DNA of 64,000 bases from Owenia fusiformis (lineage: Eukaryota; Annelida; Polychaeta; Sabellida; Oweniidae), in contig CAIIXF020000005.1 in assembly GCA_903813345.2 (NCBI GenBank), positions 35,033,375-35,097,374 on the forward strand. The letters run 5' to 3'. Of the stretch, positions 1 to 11,094 are shown piece by piece (the stretch's first letter is position 1; each line of letters opens with the position of its first letter). A model generated the notes under the pieces. It did no database searches. It had not been told where the DNA came from and was given only the letters and a program-made list of their open reading frames with translations. The position numbers and the translations under genes were made by a program.

Positions 1-332
1 GTATACAAGAAACTTACGTTAAACGAGAATATTATCAGTTTAAGTGGATCAGTTTTCATACTTATCCTTGTGTATTTGGTGATTATACAAACGAAAGTTT
101 GTCCAGAAAAAAATAGTATCTGCCCAACACAAGAAAAGATATTTCACTTTTTGTGATTTTGTAACATGGGGTTTATGGGGAATCTCCCCGACCTAGATTT
201 TCAAAGTAGATAAACACTTTTTTAAACGATATTTTTAGAGACAATTATACATGTAATGTAAACTTCCAATATGATATCCCTTTAACTAAATTTTGAATAT
301 TTAGTGAAGTATATCAAGATTATTTCTAAAAC
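1..332 (+). repeat. Degenerate copy 1 of the GATGCGAG MITE family (5' part outside window)
   Basis: This stretch parallels the internal part of the MITE copy at 3007-3451: GTCCAG(A/T)AAA, ATCTG-CCAA-ACAAGAAAAGAT, TTTCACTTTTTGTGATTTTG, and the CAAGATTATTTCT tail. The terminal GCATCT motif is lost. It is older and more diverged than the other copies. Confidence 0.7.
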
Positions 333-333
333 T

Positions 334-850
334 GGAACCCTTACACCATTTTACTCATATCTTTGTTGTTTTAATAAATAACTCCCTGATTTTTTACACA
401 TCTCTAAATGATTCAATTTCCTACCAGCCTACTATATTTTATGACCATCAGATTGATAGTCATATTGTTACCCCACTTTAAGGAACATGCCTCAGTAGCC
501 AATATTGCGCTGTCGGGAAACCTGCACAAAACCTCCAAAATGTCCCTACCTGTTAGGATACGGCAGAGATAGATTGTATGCAAATAACCTTGGGACAATT
601 GCAGACCTCAATTTAAGTGAGATCATCTGTATCATACATGCCATACCTGCTGAGGAATGCATTCAGGTCATTGACAACTATGCAGGTTTGCCTATAGTGC
701 AATGATGGCCAAATCTGTAAAGTTGGGACTACCGGTCTGATGGTCATGAAATATGTTAGGGGGTAGGAAATTGATTATTGTATAAACGTGTAAGATATCA
801 GGGAATAATTTCTCAAAATGACAAAGATATGAGGAAAATACAGGGTTTCC
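334..850. mobile_element. Foldback/TIR element with ~127-bp inverted arms
   Basis: Bases 334-462 and 724-850 are imperfect reverse complements. Shared blocks include TTTCCTACC/GGTAGGAAA, ATGACCATCAGA/TCTGATGGTCAT and CATATCTTTGT/ACAAAGATATG. The ~260-bp centre has no convincing gene. No target-site duplication is evident. It is non-autonomous and of unassigned superfamily. Confidence 0.75.
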
Positions 851-1170
851 GTTTTTTGTCCATCCTGTATATTAATTTTGAATCTATGAACCTGGGTTTC
901 GGACTGTGTGGTCAATGTGATGTATTTGGGGTGTATTAGTATTACTGTAAAATCACTATTTGACATTGATTTAGATAACATCTTACCTTTGGATGTACAT
1001 TAGGTAGGAGGATATAATAATTTATATATAATTTGAGGCATGCGGCCTATTTCTGAATGTGAATCACTTAATCTACATCTGTTGCTAGGTTTTACCTGAA
1101 ATAAATGGGTTGTATTTGTATGAATGCATGTATCATTAATTATAAATGAAGATTGTCACTTTGAATGTAG

Positions 1171-1409
1171 GTTTGATTTGGCTGGACAATGTTGTGTGTA
1201 AAGGAAGTGAGGATACTCTTGCAAATTGTACGCATGACCCTTGGGGTAAACATGATTGCGGGAGAGACGAAGCAGCAGGGGTGGTGTGCAATCGAAAACC
1301 CATAACTACACCAAAGCCCTCTCCGGACCCATTTATCGATTTAATGCCAGTCTTCAAAGTAGAATCATCCGATGAGGACACAGCCTCCAATTCTGCTATC
1401 GAAACTGAG
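1171..1409 (+). CDS. LOXL: LOXL exon: C-terminal half of an SRCR domain plus linker
   Basis: The acceptor AG is at 1169-1170 and the donor GT at 1410-1411. Two leading bases complete a codon from an exon outside the window. The protein runs [12 protein letters not shown]...LANC...HDC...GVVCNRKP, which is the second half of a group-A SRCR domain with its four expected cysteines. A Pro/Ser/Thr/Asp-rich linker follows, ending in IETE at phase 0. The N-terminal half of the domain is not found in bases 1-1170. Confidence 0.9.
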
Positions 1410-4400
1410 GTAAAAAAAGATGATTTTTATTATTAGAATATTTATACTTGCCGCGTAGTTTGAAAATAAAAGTTCCCCATGGTCATTGGAAAGAAATTGC
1501 ATTGTTGTGCATATTATGTGATATAATCCCCTAAGTACATACAGTAGGTCGTCCAAGATGGATTAAAGCGTTGTAGCTGTGTAGAATTTGCTGTTTATCA
1601 TATATCTATTATAAGTTAACTACAGGGTGACCCGGATAAAATCTCTTATTTAGGAATTTGGCATAACCTTCTTCATTGATTATTGTAAATGTTAAAATTA
1701 GCAAGTGACCCCCTCGCCATTCCATTATCAAAACTTTTTAATTCGATTCTCACTTCCAAGACTTTTCCTTCAAAATGGAAAGAAGGAGTTGTTTGTCCTA
1801 TCCATAAAAAAGATGACAAATCTCTAATAAAAAATTATCGGCCTGTAACTTTACTTTGTACAATGTCTAAACTTTTTGAAAAAATAGTAAATTGTAAACT
1901 GATGACCCACTTGACATCAAATAACCTAATTTATGAAATGCAATCTGGATTTCTTAAAGAACACAACACTCAACTCCAACTAACTGCTATAACAAACTAC
2001 ATTCTTCAAAATTTTGAAAATGGTCTCGATGTTCGAGCAATATTTTTGGACATTCAATCAGCCTTCGACAAAGTCCCTCATGTACTCCTTCTTCAGAAAA
2101 TCAAATCCTACGGTATCCCAAAATCACTAATTGACCTTTTTCAATCTTACCTCACAAACAGAACAATTAAAATTAAGATCAATGATGAATTATCTAGGTC
2201 AAGTAAAGTCGGTCAAATCAACTCTGGAGTCCCCCAAGGCTTAATATGGGGACCGATTTTCTTTTTGTTATATCTAAATGACATAACAGACGATTTAAAC
2301 TCTAAATGTTTTATCTATGCGGATGACACGTCACTTTTTTGTCCGGTTGACCCAATAAATCACCAAACAGATAGCCAAGTTCTTCAAGATGACTTAATTC
2401 ATATCCAAATGTGGTCCCAGAAATGGGGACTAACTTTCGCACCACAAAAAAGTCACGAGTTGATCTTTAAAACAAATAGACCAATTGAGAGAACATATCC
2501 TAAGTTTGTTTTCAACGACACTCCAATAGATCAAATTAAACATCATAAGCACCTTGGGCTAATTCTTGATGAAAAGTTAACTTTCAAAACCCATATTGAA
2601 TATCTAGGAGGTAAGGTTCAAACATTATTAAATCCACTTATGGCACTTAAGCATAGATTAAATTCCAAACACCTTAAATTTACTCTTCCTTTATCCTGTC
2701 ACATCTGGACTATTGCGATATCATTTATGACGCTGCTCCAGCTACCAGCCTAGTCCAGTTAGACAAGCTACATTATAGGGCAGCTGTTATTTGTTCTGGT
2801 GTTATGCAAGGAGCAAGCACAGAAAAAACCCTTGAAATATTAAATTGGGATAATCTTCAAAATAGACGGGATGAACATAAATTGCGCGTTATGTTCAAGA
2901 TTCAAAACAATTCGGCACCATCTTACGTTAAACGGATTTTCGAACGATATAAATCACCTCAGACGCGAGTTCTTAGAACAACCAACGACTACAAATTACC
3001 AGCCTCAATAACGCAGATGCGAGTAAGTAGTTACCAGTTTCGCCACCAGGTGGCTCGTTCGGGTCAGATAACATGGCGGGTATAGTAGAAAGTTCCCTTT
3101 AACTTAAATTACATCTGTTTTAGTGGTTCAATTTTTATATAACCCTTATGTATCTAATTGTTATGCAAATTAAAATATGTCCAGTAAAAGAAAATGTTAT
3201 CTGACCAATACAAGAAAAGATGTTTCACTTTTTGTGATTTTGTAACATGGGCTCTATGGAGAATCAACCCGAACTAGAAGTCACACTTTCAAAAATAATT
3301 AAATTTTCAAAGTTGATAAACAATTTTCGAAACCATTTTACTACTGTAGATGTACTTTTACATGTAGATTTCAAATATGACATCACTTTGACTGAATTTT
3401 CAATATTTAATGACGTAAATCGAGATTATTTCTATTCGCATCTAGTCTATTAGTAAAAAATGGAAACGGGAACAGTTTGCTCAATGATAACCTTGTGGAA
3501 CCGTCTTCCTAGAGACCATAAGGAAACAAACAGCTTCTCACTTTTCAAAAAACAACTAAGCGATCATCTCACTAATAACATGGAACCTACAATTTCAACC
3601 TCCTACATACAGAATCTTGATAGAAAAGACGAAATTATACTAAATAAGATAAGAGTAAATCGATATTTTAAATCCGATCTTTTTGACCATAATTTCTCTT
3701 TCATTAACGATCCATATTGTGACTGTGGAACTCGAGAGACAGCACAACATAAACTCTTGTCCTGCCCTCTGAGAGAAACAAATGCGCTAGCGGTGGTTAA
3801 ACGTGAACTAAACTTAGATGTTACCAAATACAAAACATTAAAAAATAAGACAAATTTCCTACTTTTTGGCGACAAGGATCTGACAAATGAAAACAATTCC
3901 AAAATCTTTAAGGCAGTTATAAATTTTATTAAACACAATTAAACAATCAAATCAGTAATTCAATTTCAGGGCACCAACGGGGGTACAGGCAGGCAGTAAA
4001 ACAGATTGTATTTAAATTTTATATATTTTTATACTAACTATGAATATGACTCAATAACATTATATTGTATTTAAATTCACTTAAAGCGGCAGTTGAAATG
4101 CCCTTTATGGGCGATTACGCCGTGATTACAATGTAAATTTATTTAATGATTTAAAGAAATAAATGAGTATTTATTATTGATTATTGTGGTATTTCTTTAC
4201 TAATCTAGAAAAGTCACTTCTGGATTTCTCGAAATATAAAGCTTGGATTGTTCAATGATTTTATCCATCGTAGTTATCAAGAAGGGCATTTTTAAATTTC
4301 CAGTTGTTACTTCAGAGCATTACTTGATTCAAAGGTTTCAAAATTTGCTCTTGGCTCGTCTCTCTCCTTTGTGGTCACTTTAATGTTATAATACTGCACG

Positions 4401-7400
4401 GATATATTATATTGCCTGTTATTAAACTTTTTCCAATAACGATTTCAGGGATATGAAATACGATTGGCAGGTGGGCGCAATCCAAAGGAAGGGCGTATCG
4501 AGGTTAAGATAGACGGAAAATGGGGCGTCATCTGTGGGTATCAATTTGGTATGTTGGAAGCAATGGTCGCATGCAAGCAGTTAGGTCTAGGATACGCTAG
4601 AGTGCCAATACAGGTAAGGTCCTTACATGAATATAAAATTAAATGTACTTCATGCACCACCCCCTTGTCCTATTCCAAATAAGGAATCTGAAAATGGAAT
4701 AGGACGACACACATTTTTGTGTTGGACATGTGAAATACCAATTTACATGTGGTACATGTTTTCCAGCAAAGTTTCTTCGGAGGAGAAGACTTAGATAAGG
4801 TCATCAATGGTATCAAGTGTATGGGGACGGAGTCTAACCTTGCCGAGTGTTTTCATCTGGAGACACTGCGTTCAGTCGTCTGTCCAAAGAAAGAGTTTAT
4901 TGCGGGTGCCATCTGCACATCAAGTGAGTATAGCGATAAGTTTATGTTTTCTATACGTTTATTCAGCCGCATTACAAGATACATAAGAAATGCAATTGAT
5001 ACTGGCAGCAGTATGCGATTCTCTGACATTTACTTTGAATGGTTTCGTCTTCTGTACAATTAAACTCGTGAATCTTGAACGTCGAAAAAGTGTGTGTTCG
5101 AGTTTTTCAGAATTGTTTATTTCGTTTTCTGCGCATTTGCCAATAATATCTACTGACGGAGGACGTAATTCGGTCAAGTTCGGTGCGCACAAGCCAGCAA
5201 CGGGGATGGATACCGTCAGAACTTTGAATGTGCTCAAAGAGAGCATTTCTGTTCGGAAATGTCCATGAATTTTTTAAAACGACTGTTGTGACCAAAAAGG
5301 TTAAAGCTACGCTCAGTCCGTTCATACATATTTTAAGCCTATTTTGGCACAAAGATTAAGAAAAATGTGAATGTGTTAAAACAAACTTTTGCAAGTTCAT
5401 TTATAAACCGTAAGCCGTATGCGTACAACGCTTCCAAAACGGTTCCAGTCAGTCCGTCGGCATTTTAAACCCATTACGTCGTAGTACGCACTAATTGCAT
5501 CTAACGGGATGGCTGATGGAAAATCAGAGGGGGCTCGAATCTCTTGAGCACATTCTTATCATAAAGCACGTCCATGAAGTCCGAAAAACATGACCCAACC
5601 GTCCAATCCAATAGTTAGTCCTGGGGTCAATAAATAGTCTTTGTTACAATAACAACTACAACATGTTTAATAACAGTAAAGTGTCATAATTATGGTTTAT
5701 TTAAACACGACACTTTAGATGCTAGTGGAGATAATAATTTTGTCGGTTTTATTTTACCTTATGAAGAACGTGATTATCAGAATTGCGCGACTAAACTTTG
5801 CGATGTACCTTCACCTTTCGAAACGTGTGTCCTCTGTCCCAGTTTCTGTGAATGGTATGATCAAACGCTAGATATTTAGACAACCATAACACAGTGCACA
5901 CCCAATTCGCACTATGAAATCACGATAGCCCGTATCAACAATTCATATGTTCTTATAGAAATATTCCTTTCGTATATCTGTAGAGCTATTCAAATGATGA
6001 ATCACGATTCTCGTTTGTATGAAAATGCTTTGGAAATGTCCGTGTGCATACAAATCAAATTTTGTCAGACACAATTTGTCAAAGCAAAATGTTAATTGTA
6101 TTTCGTTGGTTTTCATTTTAGACAGATCATAACCTTTTTGAAAGTTTGCATCGATCCATTTTGTGGTTCACAACTAAATACAACAATGAATAATTTGCTT
6201 GATCTTTCAGCTAGTGTATAAATGGAATGGCGACAAAAGCTAAACAACATTTTCTCAATTTCAGCCCTCCCTGATCTCGTTCCCAACGCGACCTTATTGG
6301 AACAGTCAATGCATTTACAAGATAGGTCACTTTACCATCTACAGTGTTCAATGGAGGAGAACTGTCTATCACAGGATGCATATGATTTAAGAGAAACACA
6401 GCCTAGAAGTAAGTTGTTATTTTTCCTTAAGACATGAACCATGCTTTAGATATGTATGTTGGAGAAAATATAGTCAATTTGACCCTTTGATTTGACCGAT
6501 TTGACCCTTCCATACAACATGCTGGATAACAAGTTGCATAACACTCTATTCCACATTTAGTCCTCCGTATTCAGGTTTGCAGGAAGTTTGGGGAATTTGG
6601 GGTTTACGAAAAAGACCGACCCCACCGACCGGTCGGTGTTTTCCATTGGTAGCCTCAAAACAGGGTTTGAATAAAATGTGTAAAAGACCGACCATCAATA
6701 TTAATAATTTGATTTTGAATGTCAATCGTAGGCATAGGCAACGTTTTTTACCGATTTTTACCTTTCAACGAATGGCAAGCAAACAAATAGGGCATGACCA
6801 TCTCCTCTCGATTTAATTGTACTGCCTTAGGTTCCTAACCTATTATTAACCAACCTATCGTTTCTACGGGAATCTATGCAAATTTTTACCAAAATATAAC
6901 AATTTCGAAATAAAAATGATTTGTTATCGTCATAGCCTACTGAATTCTGAACACGATATAATGTTACATGCGTTCTCTTATCTGGATTAAAAATGACTAA
7001 CCATTTCAGTACACCATTAGAAAGGTTTTGTCATATTGAATGTAGTTTTTACCAGTTGACGTTTAACAACTGAGAAATCAAACATTACGTTACGACCTGA
7101 ACATCGACAATGTTAGTGTGTTTTTGTTATTGCGTTTCATATGAACTTAATGTAAGTGCGTTTTCTCATAATCCAAAGTGACTAACCACAATTTCATTGT
7201 GGTTAGTCACTATAAGTAAGGAGTCATCTTCTAACAACTGAGACATCACTTAAAAATATGATATTACACACCACGACGATGTAACGTTTTTCACTGTGAT
7301 TTGAAATGATTAATTATGCATTTTTAAATCACCTAGTATTGGTACTATAGTCATTGGATTCCCAGTTTTAGTTTTACTTTCTTCTAATTTTGCATCTTAT

Positions 7401-10400
7401 CATCTTTAGGTAAAAGACCGTCAGCCGACCACCGACCACGTGAACCCAATGTGGAGAGTGACTGGTCTGTGGTCGGTGGTCGGCGGTCTGTGTTTTTCGT
7501 AAACACGGGGAATTTGTTACCTATTCTTTTATAAAATTTTGCATTTGGGCGTGTTCTAAAAATGAGGTCACATTATTCCTCATTCTTGTTTATAAAATAT
7601 CTTCAGCTTGGCATCTTGCGTCTAGACGCCTGCTCAGATTCTCGAGCGTTATTCACAACAACGGGACAAGTGATTTTCATCCTCATCTTTCCAAGGAAGA
7701 TTGGGAATGGCATCTTTGTCACATGTGAGTATATTTTTGTTACACATGAATACATTTTTGTGCATGAGTACATTTCTGTCACCCGGAGGTACATATTGAT
7801 CATAATAATCCAATAACGCAGATGCGAGTAGGTAGTTACCAGTTTCACCACCAGGTGGCTCGTTCGGGTCAGATAGCATGGCGGGTATAGTGGAAAGTTC
7901 CCTTTAACTTGAATAACATCTGTTTTAGTTGTTCAATTTTCATATAACCCTTATGTATCTAATAAGTACTTCAGGGTGTTTGACTGAGTGGTCCGCAACT
8001 CGTACAAAAAAGGCTGCGGTGTGTACTTATATGTCTATGTATAAGTGCACATAAAAGAACACAGGGCTCCTCCAAGGAGGGGTTTCTGGGTCTATCTTCC
8101 ATGTTAATTACGTAAATTACGACCGTATATATACGGGACGTACCCAAGAGGTATTGCTCACCTTCATTGGTGGTAAACAAAATACAATACAATAGTTATG
8201 CAAATCAAAATATGTCCAGGAAATGAAAATGTTATCTGACCAATACAAGAAAAGATGTTTCACTTTTTGTGATTTTGTAACATGGGCTCTATGGAGAATC
8301 AACCCGAACTAGAAGTCACACTTTCAAAAATAATTAAATTTTCAAACTTGATCAACAATTTTCGAAACCATATTTCTAGATGTACTTTTACATGTAGATT
8401 TCAAATATAACATCGCTTTGACTGAATTTTGAATATTTAATGGCGTTAATCAAGATTTTTTCTTCTCGCATCTAGTCTATTCAAAAATATGGCGAAAAGC
8501 AACGGGAAACAAGGCGGGTGTGATCAAAAAATGCTGTTAACATTTTATTAATTATAGTTATTAATTGATTACTTTAATTGAAATGTAAATTATTATATGA
8601 AAATGGTCGTGGCAAAGATAGTGTACATTTATTTGTACGTCTTTAAAACCTTTATAAATTATTCGTTTAATTATCAACAGGATTTAAGTAAAATTTTGGG
8701 GAAGGTTCAAAGGTAGTCCACCTTAAGCCTGACTTGACTTTTCGAAATATTTCGGAACACGTTTGCATTTATTGCCACATTAACCCAATTCGGGTTGATT
8801 TGCGTCTATCAATGTGTGATATTTTCCAATTAGATATCATTTATGAATTCAACCAGGAGCATTGTAAGCCAGATTAACCTTCCTGTCGGTTGTGTATGCC
8901 AGTCCAATGAGAGTTGATTTGACACTAGTGGACCCTAAATCAAATTAAGGAACATTATTATTTCCCGTGTATGAAGTTAAATCAACTCCCACTCGATCAA
9001 ATATGTAACCACGTGTACCACAAAGGGGATAGACCAAGTGTTAAAAATGAAAGATAACACAAATGGAAGATGAGATTATAAGATATTACAACTACTTATT
9101 AATCATGTTCGTTGGAGAGCGTAATTGGAAACAATTTACACTATCATTCTATTTCAATGTCTTGCACTTCATGTTAACCTCCCAATGCCCGCCCATAGAC
9201 CATGAACCATTTACCTTTCATAACAATCAGATTCTGATTGTGACTTGAAACCTCACAAAGGGAATATCTAGGACATAACAAGGAGTACCTACTAATACCG
9301 TCAATGTTGTTTGTGTTTGACATGTAGAATAGACCTTAACCTCCCCCCCACCCATTTCCTCCATCCCCCACCATCCCAAATAATAATCTAGCGTTTAAAA
9401 AACAGAAAAAGAGTGACTTTACATTACATTCTATGCTAAATACTGATTGTATTACATACATATATTTGTTTTCTTTATGGATTTAATAATATATTTTGTA
9501 GGCACTATCACAGCATGGACGTTTTTGCACATTACGACATCATGGATTACCATGGAAATCGTGTAGCACAAGGCCATAAAGCAAGTTTCTGTCTCGAGGA
9601 TGTAGAGTGTTACCCAGGATATGAGAAGAAATATTCGTGTACAAACTTTGGAGACCAAGGTGAACATCCTCAGTTAATTTAACCCATGTTATTTATTCCA
9701 ACTGAAAAGTAACTTAAGTAAGGCGAGTCGACGTCGCTCCCAAAAATCGAAATTCCACATTTATAAAACGGAATGTCGATTATGCAAGGTGAACCTAAAA
9801 TTGGGGTCACTATAGATGAATAATGATGTAAAACATTTGTTTAGACATTTCTATAACATTAATTTAGGTATTTCTGTGGGCTGTGCAGATCGTTATAACC
9901 ATGATATAGACTGCCAGTGGATAGATATGACTAGTACCCCCGAAGGCAACTACTTATTCAAGGTATTCAAATTATTATATGTTTCAGATCATTAAAGGAA
10001 ACCCTCTTTTAGGAACTTTTGACTCTCGCTATCAGTATAACTCTTTTACAACGTATCAGTACTAAGTTGGCTAATCACTATTGTTGCGCAAACGAGGGTC
10101 AAATGAAGAATTTTTGTGAGAGAATTGAAGTATAGCATCAGAAAGAGAAAAGTGTTAAAATAAGGATATAATGATATTACATTCAGTACAAAAATTCAAA
10201 TTACTATAAAATGGGTTTCGAAGAGGTCGATTTTTAAGATGACCTTTGTTATGACCTCAAATGATCTTAAATGAAATACTTGTGGTGTTTGCTTACATGG
10301 AAATACTCTCATAATTCACAGAAGACAAAATACATAAAACAAAACCATAGATTTGTAAATATTGCCAGATGCAATAAGGGCTGTGCACCATGTCAGGCCC

Positions 10401-10767
10401 CTCCACTGGCAAGAATTCTTTCAAAAGCATGCAGTTTTTTACCATTTTAAATTTGGGCCAAAATTATCAAATTTGAATCCTCCTTGAATATTCTTAAATC
10501 TGCCCCCCTCCCGTTTCTCCCCCTCCCTTTAGCAAAAGCTGGCTACATGCCTGCATGTGATAATCTCAAGTCTTACCTGAGACTCTTACTGCTAAGCATC
10601 ACCCCAGTGTGCTTTACTTTCAGCTAAACGTCAACCCACAATACCTGGTCGCTGAACTGGATTATGACAACAATGCTGTGTTATGTAACTTTGACTATTC
10701 CGGACACTCTGTCTCATTGTATAACTGTACAATTGAGCACGGACAGAAAACACTCGTGAATGGCTAG
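1171..10767 (+). CDS. LOXL: Lysyl oxidase-like protein with SRCR domains, 3' part of gene (8 exons)
   Basis: This is the 3' part of a lysyl oxidase-like gene. The family are secreted copper amine oxidases that oxidise lysines of extracellular-matrix proteins. Exons: 1171-1409, 4449-4613, 4767-4923, 6265-6408, 7607-7724, 9502-9659, 9868-9962, 10624-10767. All junctions are GT-AG, and intron phases agree from exon to exon (0,0,1,1,2,1,0), giving 406 residues in frame to a TAG stop. Order: C-half of an SRCR domain, a Pro/Ser/Thr/Asp-rich linker, a whole two-exon (group A) SRCR domain, then the catalytic domain from LPDLVPNA onward. Copper-ligand motif WHLCHMHYH is at residues 270-278. The lysine tyrosylquinone pair is K301 (GHKASFC) and Y337 (CADRY). 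The CX9CXW motif of the C-terminal cytokine-receptor-like segment is present. Nothing catalytic appears broken. Signal peptide and earlier SRCR exons lie upstream of the window, so the SRCR count is unknown. Introns are loaded with transposons. Confidence 0.93.
1689..3006 (+). pseudogene. LINE reverse transcriptase, frameshifted fragment
   Basis: The encoded protein has the RT blocks [37 protein letters not shown], and the catalytic YADD within [10 protein letters not shown]. Typical elements read GVPQGSILGP, so this one is diverged. The main frame runs to a stop at 2753 but loses homology near 2690. The expected continuation ([23 protein letters not shown]) is in another frame, so at least one frameshift lies at about 2680-2700. 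Coding then continues through [12 protein letters not shown]... to the MITE junction near 3006. The endonuclease domain is missing through 5' truncation. Confidence 0.88.
3007..3451 (+). mobile_element. MITE, GATGCGAG family, copy 2 (nested in LINE)
   Basis: The left terminus AATAACGCAGATGCGAGTA and the right terminus TATTCGCATCTAGTCTATT are imperfect inverted repeats of about 20 bp. The element is about 445 bp with no coding capacity. It interrupts the LINE ORF, which reads on either side. Other copies are at 1-332, 7812-8481, 19901-20371 and 61768-63710. Confidence 0.85.
3452..3942 (+). pseudogene. LINE ORF2 C-terminus after the MITE interruption
   Basis: Coding resumes after the MITE with [22 protein letters not shown], the usual LINE segment that follows the thumb. 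A CDCG-(x)6-H-x4-C cysteine-histidine cluster follows, and the frame ends at TAA 3940-3942. A 3' UTR of about 230 bp runs to the tail near 4187. It is one gene with the RT fragment upstream, split by the insertion. Confidence 0.85.
4449..4613 (+). CDS. LOXL: LOXL exon: N-terminal half of the second SRCR domain
   Basis: The acceptor is TTTCAG (4443-4448) and the donor GTAAGG begins at 4614. The exon is phase 0 at both ends and gives GYEIRLAGG...GRIEV...[10 protein letters not shown]...ACKQLG, the standard SRCR first half with two cysteines. It joins the previous exon in frame across a 3.0-kb intron that holds a LINE. Confidence 0.92.
4767..4923 (+). CDS. LOXL: LOXL exon: C-terminal half of the second SRCR domain
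   Basis: The acceptor is TTCCAG and the donor GTGAGT begins at 4924. The exon encodes [10 protein letters not shown]...[14 protein letters not shown]...VVCPKKE...GAICTS, supplying the other four cysteines of the domain. It ends at phase 1. With the preceding exon it makes one complete two-exon SRCR domain. Confidence 0.92.
6265..6408 (+). CDS. LOXL: LOXL exon: start of the lysyl oxidase catalytic domain
   Basis: The acceptor is TTTCAG and the donor GTAAGT begins at 6409. The encoded stretch [13 protein letters not shown]...[17 protein letters not shown] is the conserved opening of the lysyl oxidase domain. The start completes an ACC codon with the last base of the SRCR exon, and the exon ends at phase 1. 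Confidence 0.93.
6600..7506. mobile_element. MULE-like foldback element with GACCGACC-repeat ends
   Basis: The ends GGTTTACGAAAAAGACCG and CGGTCTGTGTTTTTCGTAAAC are inverted. They pass into short tandem ACCGACC motifs at both ends, including an inner hairpin at 7417-7488. The 10-mer GGGGAATTTG flanks the element directly at 6590-6599 and 7507-7516. A 9-10-bp duplication is characteristic of Mutator-like elements. It lies in a LOXL intron and has no transposase ORF. Confidence 0.82.
7177..7211. repeat. Perfect 16-bp hairpin
   Basis: AGTGACTAACCACAAT (7177-7192) is followed by a 3-base loop and its exact reverse complement (7196-7211). It lies inside the foldback element and a LOXL intron. The RNA would form a very stable stem. 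Confidence 0.9.
7607..7724 (+). CDS. LOXL: LOXL exon with the first copper-ligand histidines
   Basis: This exon is easy to miss because the reading frame that is open through its flanks is not the coding one. Acceptor CTTCAG ends at 7606 and donor GTGAGT begins at 7725. In the phase set by the previous exon it reads [19 protein letters not shown]...DWEWHLCH, the conserved lysyl oxidase segment before the copper site. It ends with two bases (AT) that form a Met codon with the next exon. Confidence 0.92.
7812..8481 (+). mobile_element. MITE, GATGCGAG family, copy 3, carrying a SINE-like insert
   Basis: The termini AATAACGCAGATGCGAGTAGG and CTTCTCGCATCTAGTCTATT match copy 2 closely. The alignment to other copies is broken between CTTATGTATCTAATA and GTTATGCAAAT by a 226-230-bp insertion. 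It lies in the LOXL intron before exon 9502. Confidence 0.85.
7965..8194 (+). mobile_element. Putative tRNA-derived SINE with (AATAC)n tail
   Basis: The insert is absent from the other MITE copies and ends in AATACAATACAATA. TGACTGAGTGG near its 5' end fits the tRNA A-box consensus with one mismatch. A weaker B-box-like GGTCTATCTTCC lies downstream. AATA is present on both sides. This family is inferred from one copy only. Confidence 0.5.
9502..9659 (+). CDS. LOXL: LOXL exon with copper HYH and the LTQ lysine
   Basis: The acceptor is TTGTAG and the donor GTGAAC begins at 9660. The exon reads [12 protein letters not shown]...[13 protein letters not shown]...YSCTNFGDQ. It supplies the last two histidines of the copper motif and the lysine (GHK, residue 301) that forms the quinone cofactor in this family. 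Confidence 0.93.
9868..9962 (+). CDS. LOXL: LOXL exon with the LTQ tyrosine
   Basis: The acceptor is AATTTAG and the donor GTATTC begins at 9963. The exon encodes [20 protein letters not shown]...GNYLFK. The tyrosine of CADRY aligns with the cofactor tyrosine of human LOX and lies 36 residues after the GHK lysine, almost the human spacing. Confidence 0.92.
10624..10767 (+). CDS. LOXL: LOXL terminal exon
   Basis: The acceptor is TTTCAG (10618-10623), phase 0. The exon encodes [21 protein letters not shown]...[10 protein letters not shown]...LVNG and stops at TAG 10765-10767. The conserved NPxYLVxExDYxNN stretch and the two closing cysteines are present. The tail after the last Cys is short, as is usual for the family. 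Confidence 0.92.
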   Translation, partial: LNVNPQYLVAELDYDNNAVLCNFDYSGHSVSLYNCTIEHGQKTLVNG

Positions 10768-11094
10768 AGAAGAAACGCCTGCAGTCCATATAGCATGCCT
10801 TTTCCACGCATATGACATACGTTACTCCAAGACACAGTCAAAGTTCTGCATTGGAGAATGTCAATGCATATGAAAGGAACGACAAATCGAATTTGATTAA
10901 CCTCTAAAAAGCATTTATTTTGTATATATTATTAGCTATGTATGCTGCCATGTTCATGTAATCGAACATTAATGAATTGTCAATGTTTAATTTCTAGATA
11001 TAGTATAGTATGATATAAAGTCCAGAGCAAATGCAAATGTACAGCCATATTTGATTTTCAATATTTTAGATACATATTGTAGGTAAAGGTATCA
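10768..11094 (+). other. Probable LOXL 3' untranslated region
   Basis: This AT-rich non-coding stretch directly follows the LOXL stop codon. I see no canonical AATAAA signal before the minisatellite array at 11095, so the polyadenylation site is not located. Confidence 0.4.

Larger units (their letters stand above)
1687..4187 (+). mobile_element. 5'-truncated LINE retrotransposon in a LOXL intron
   Basis: The element starts within the reverse transcriptase region and ends in a TTATTGATTATTG-type tail. The 12-mer ATTGATTATTGT occurs at 1675-1686 and 4176-4187 and is the likely target-site duplication. Coding remnants are listed separately. The element is interrupted by a MITE at 3007-3451, which fixes the order: LINE first, MITE second. 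RT motifs and the C-terminal region suggest a jockey/CR1-like clade, but exact assignment needs a phylogeny. Confidence 0.9.

Noticed and set aside
505-705. Cys-rich short ORF near the LOXL gene, considered as an upstream exon
   Set aside because: It lies within a foldback element and does not match an SRCR first half or the phase required by the 1171 exon.
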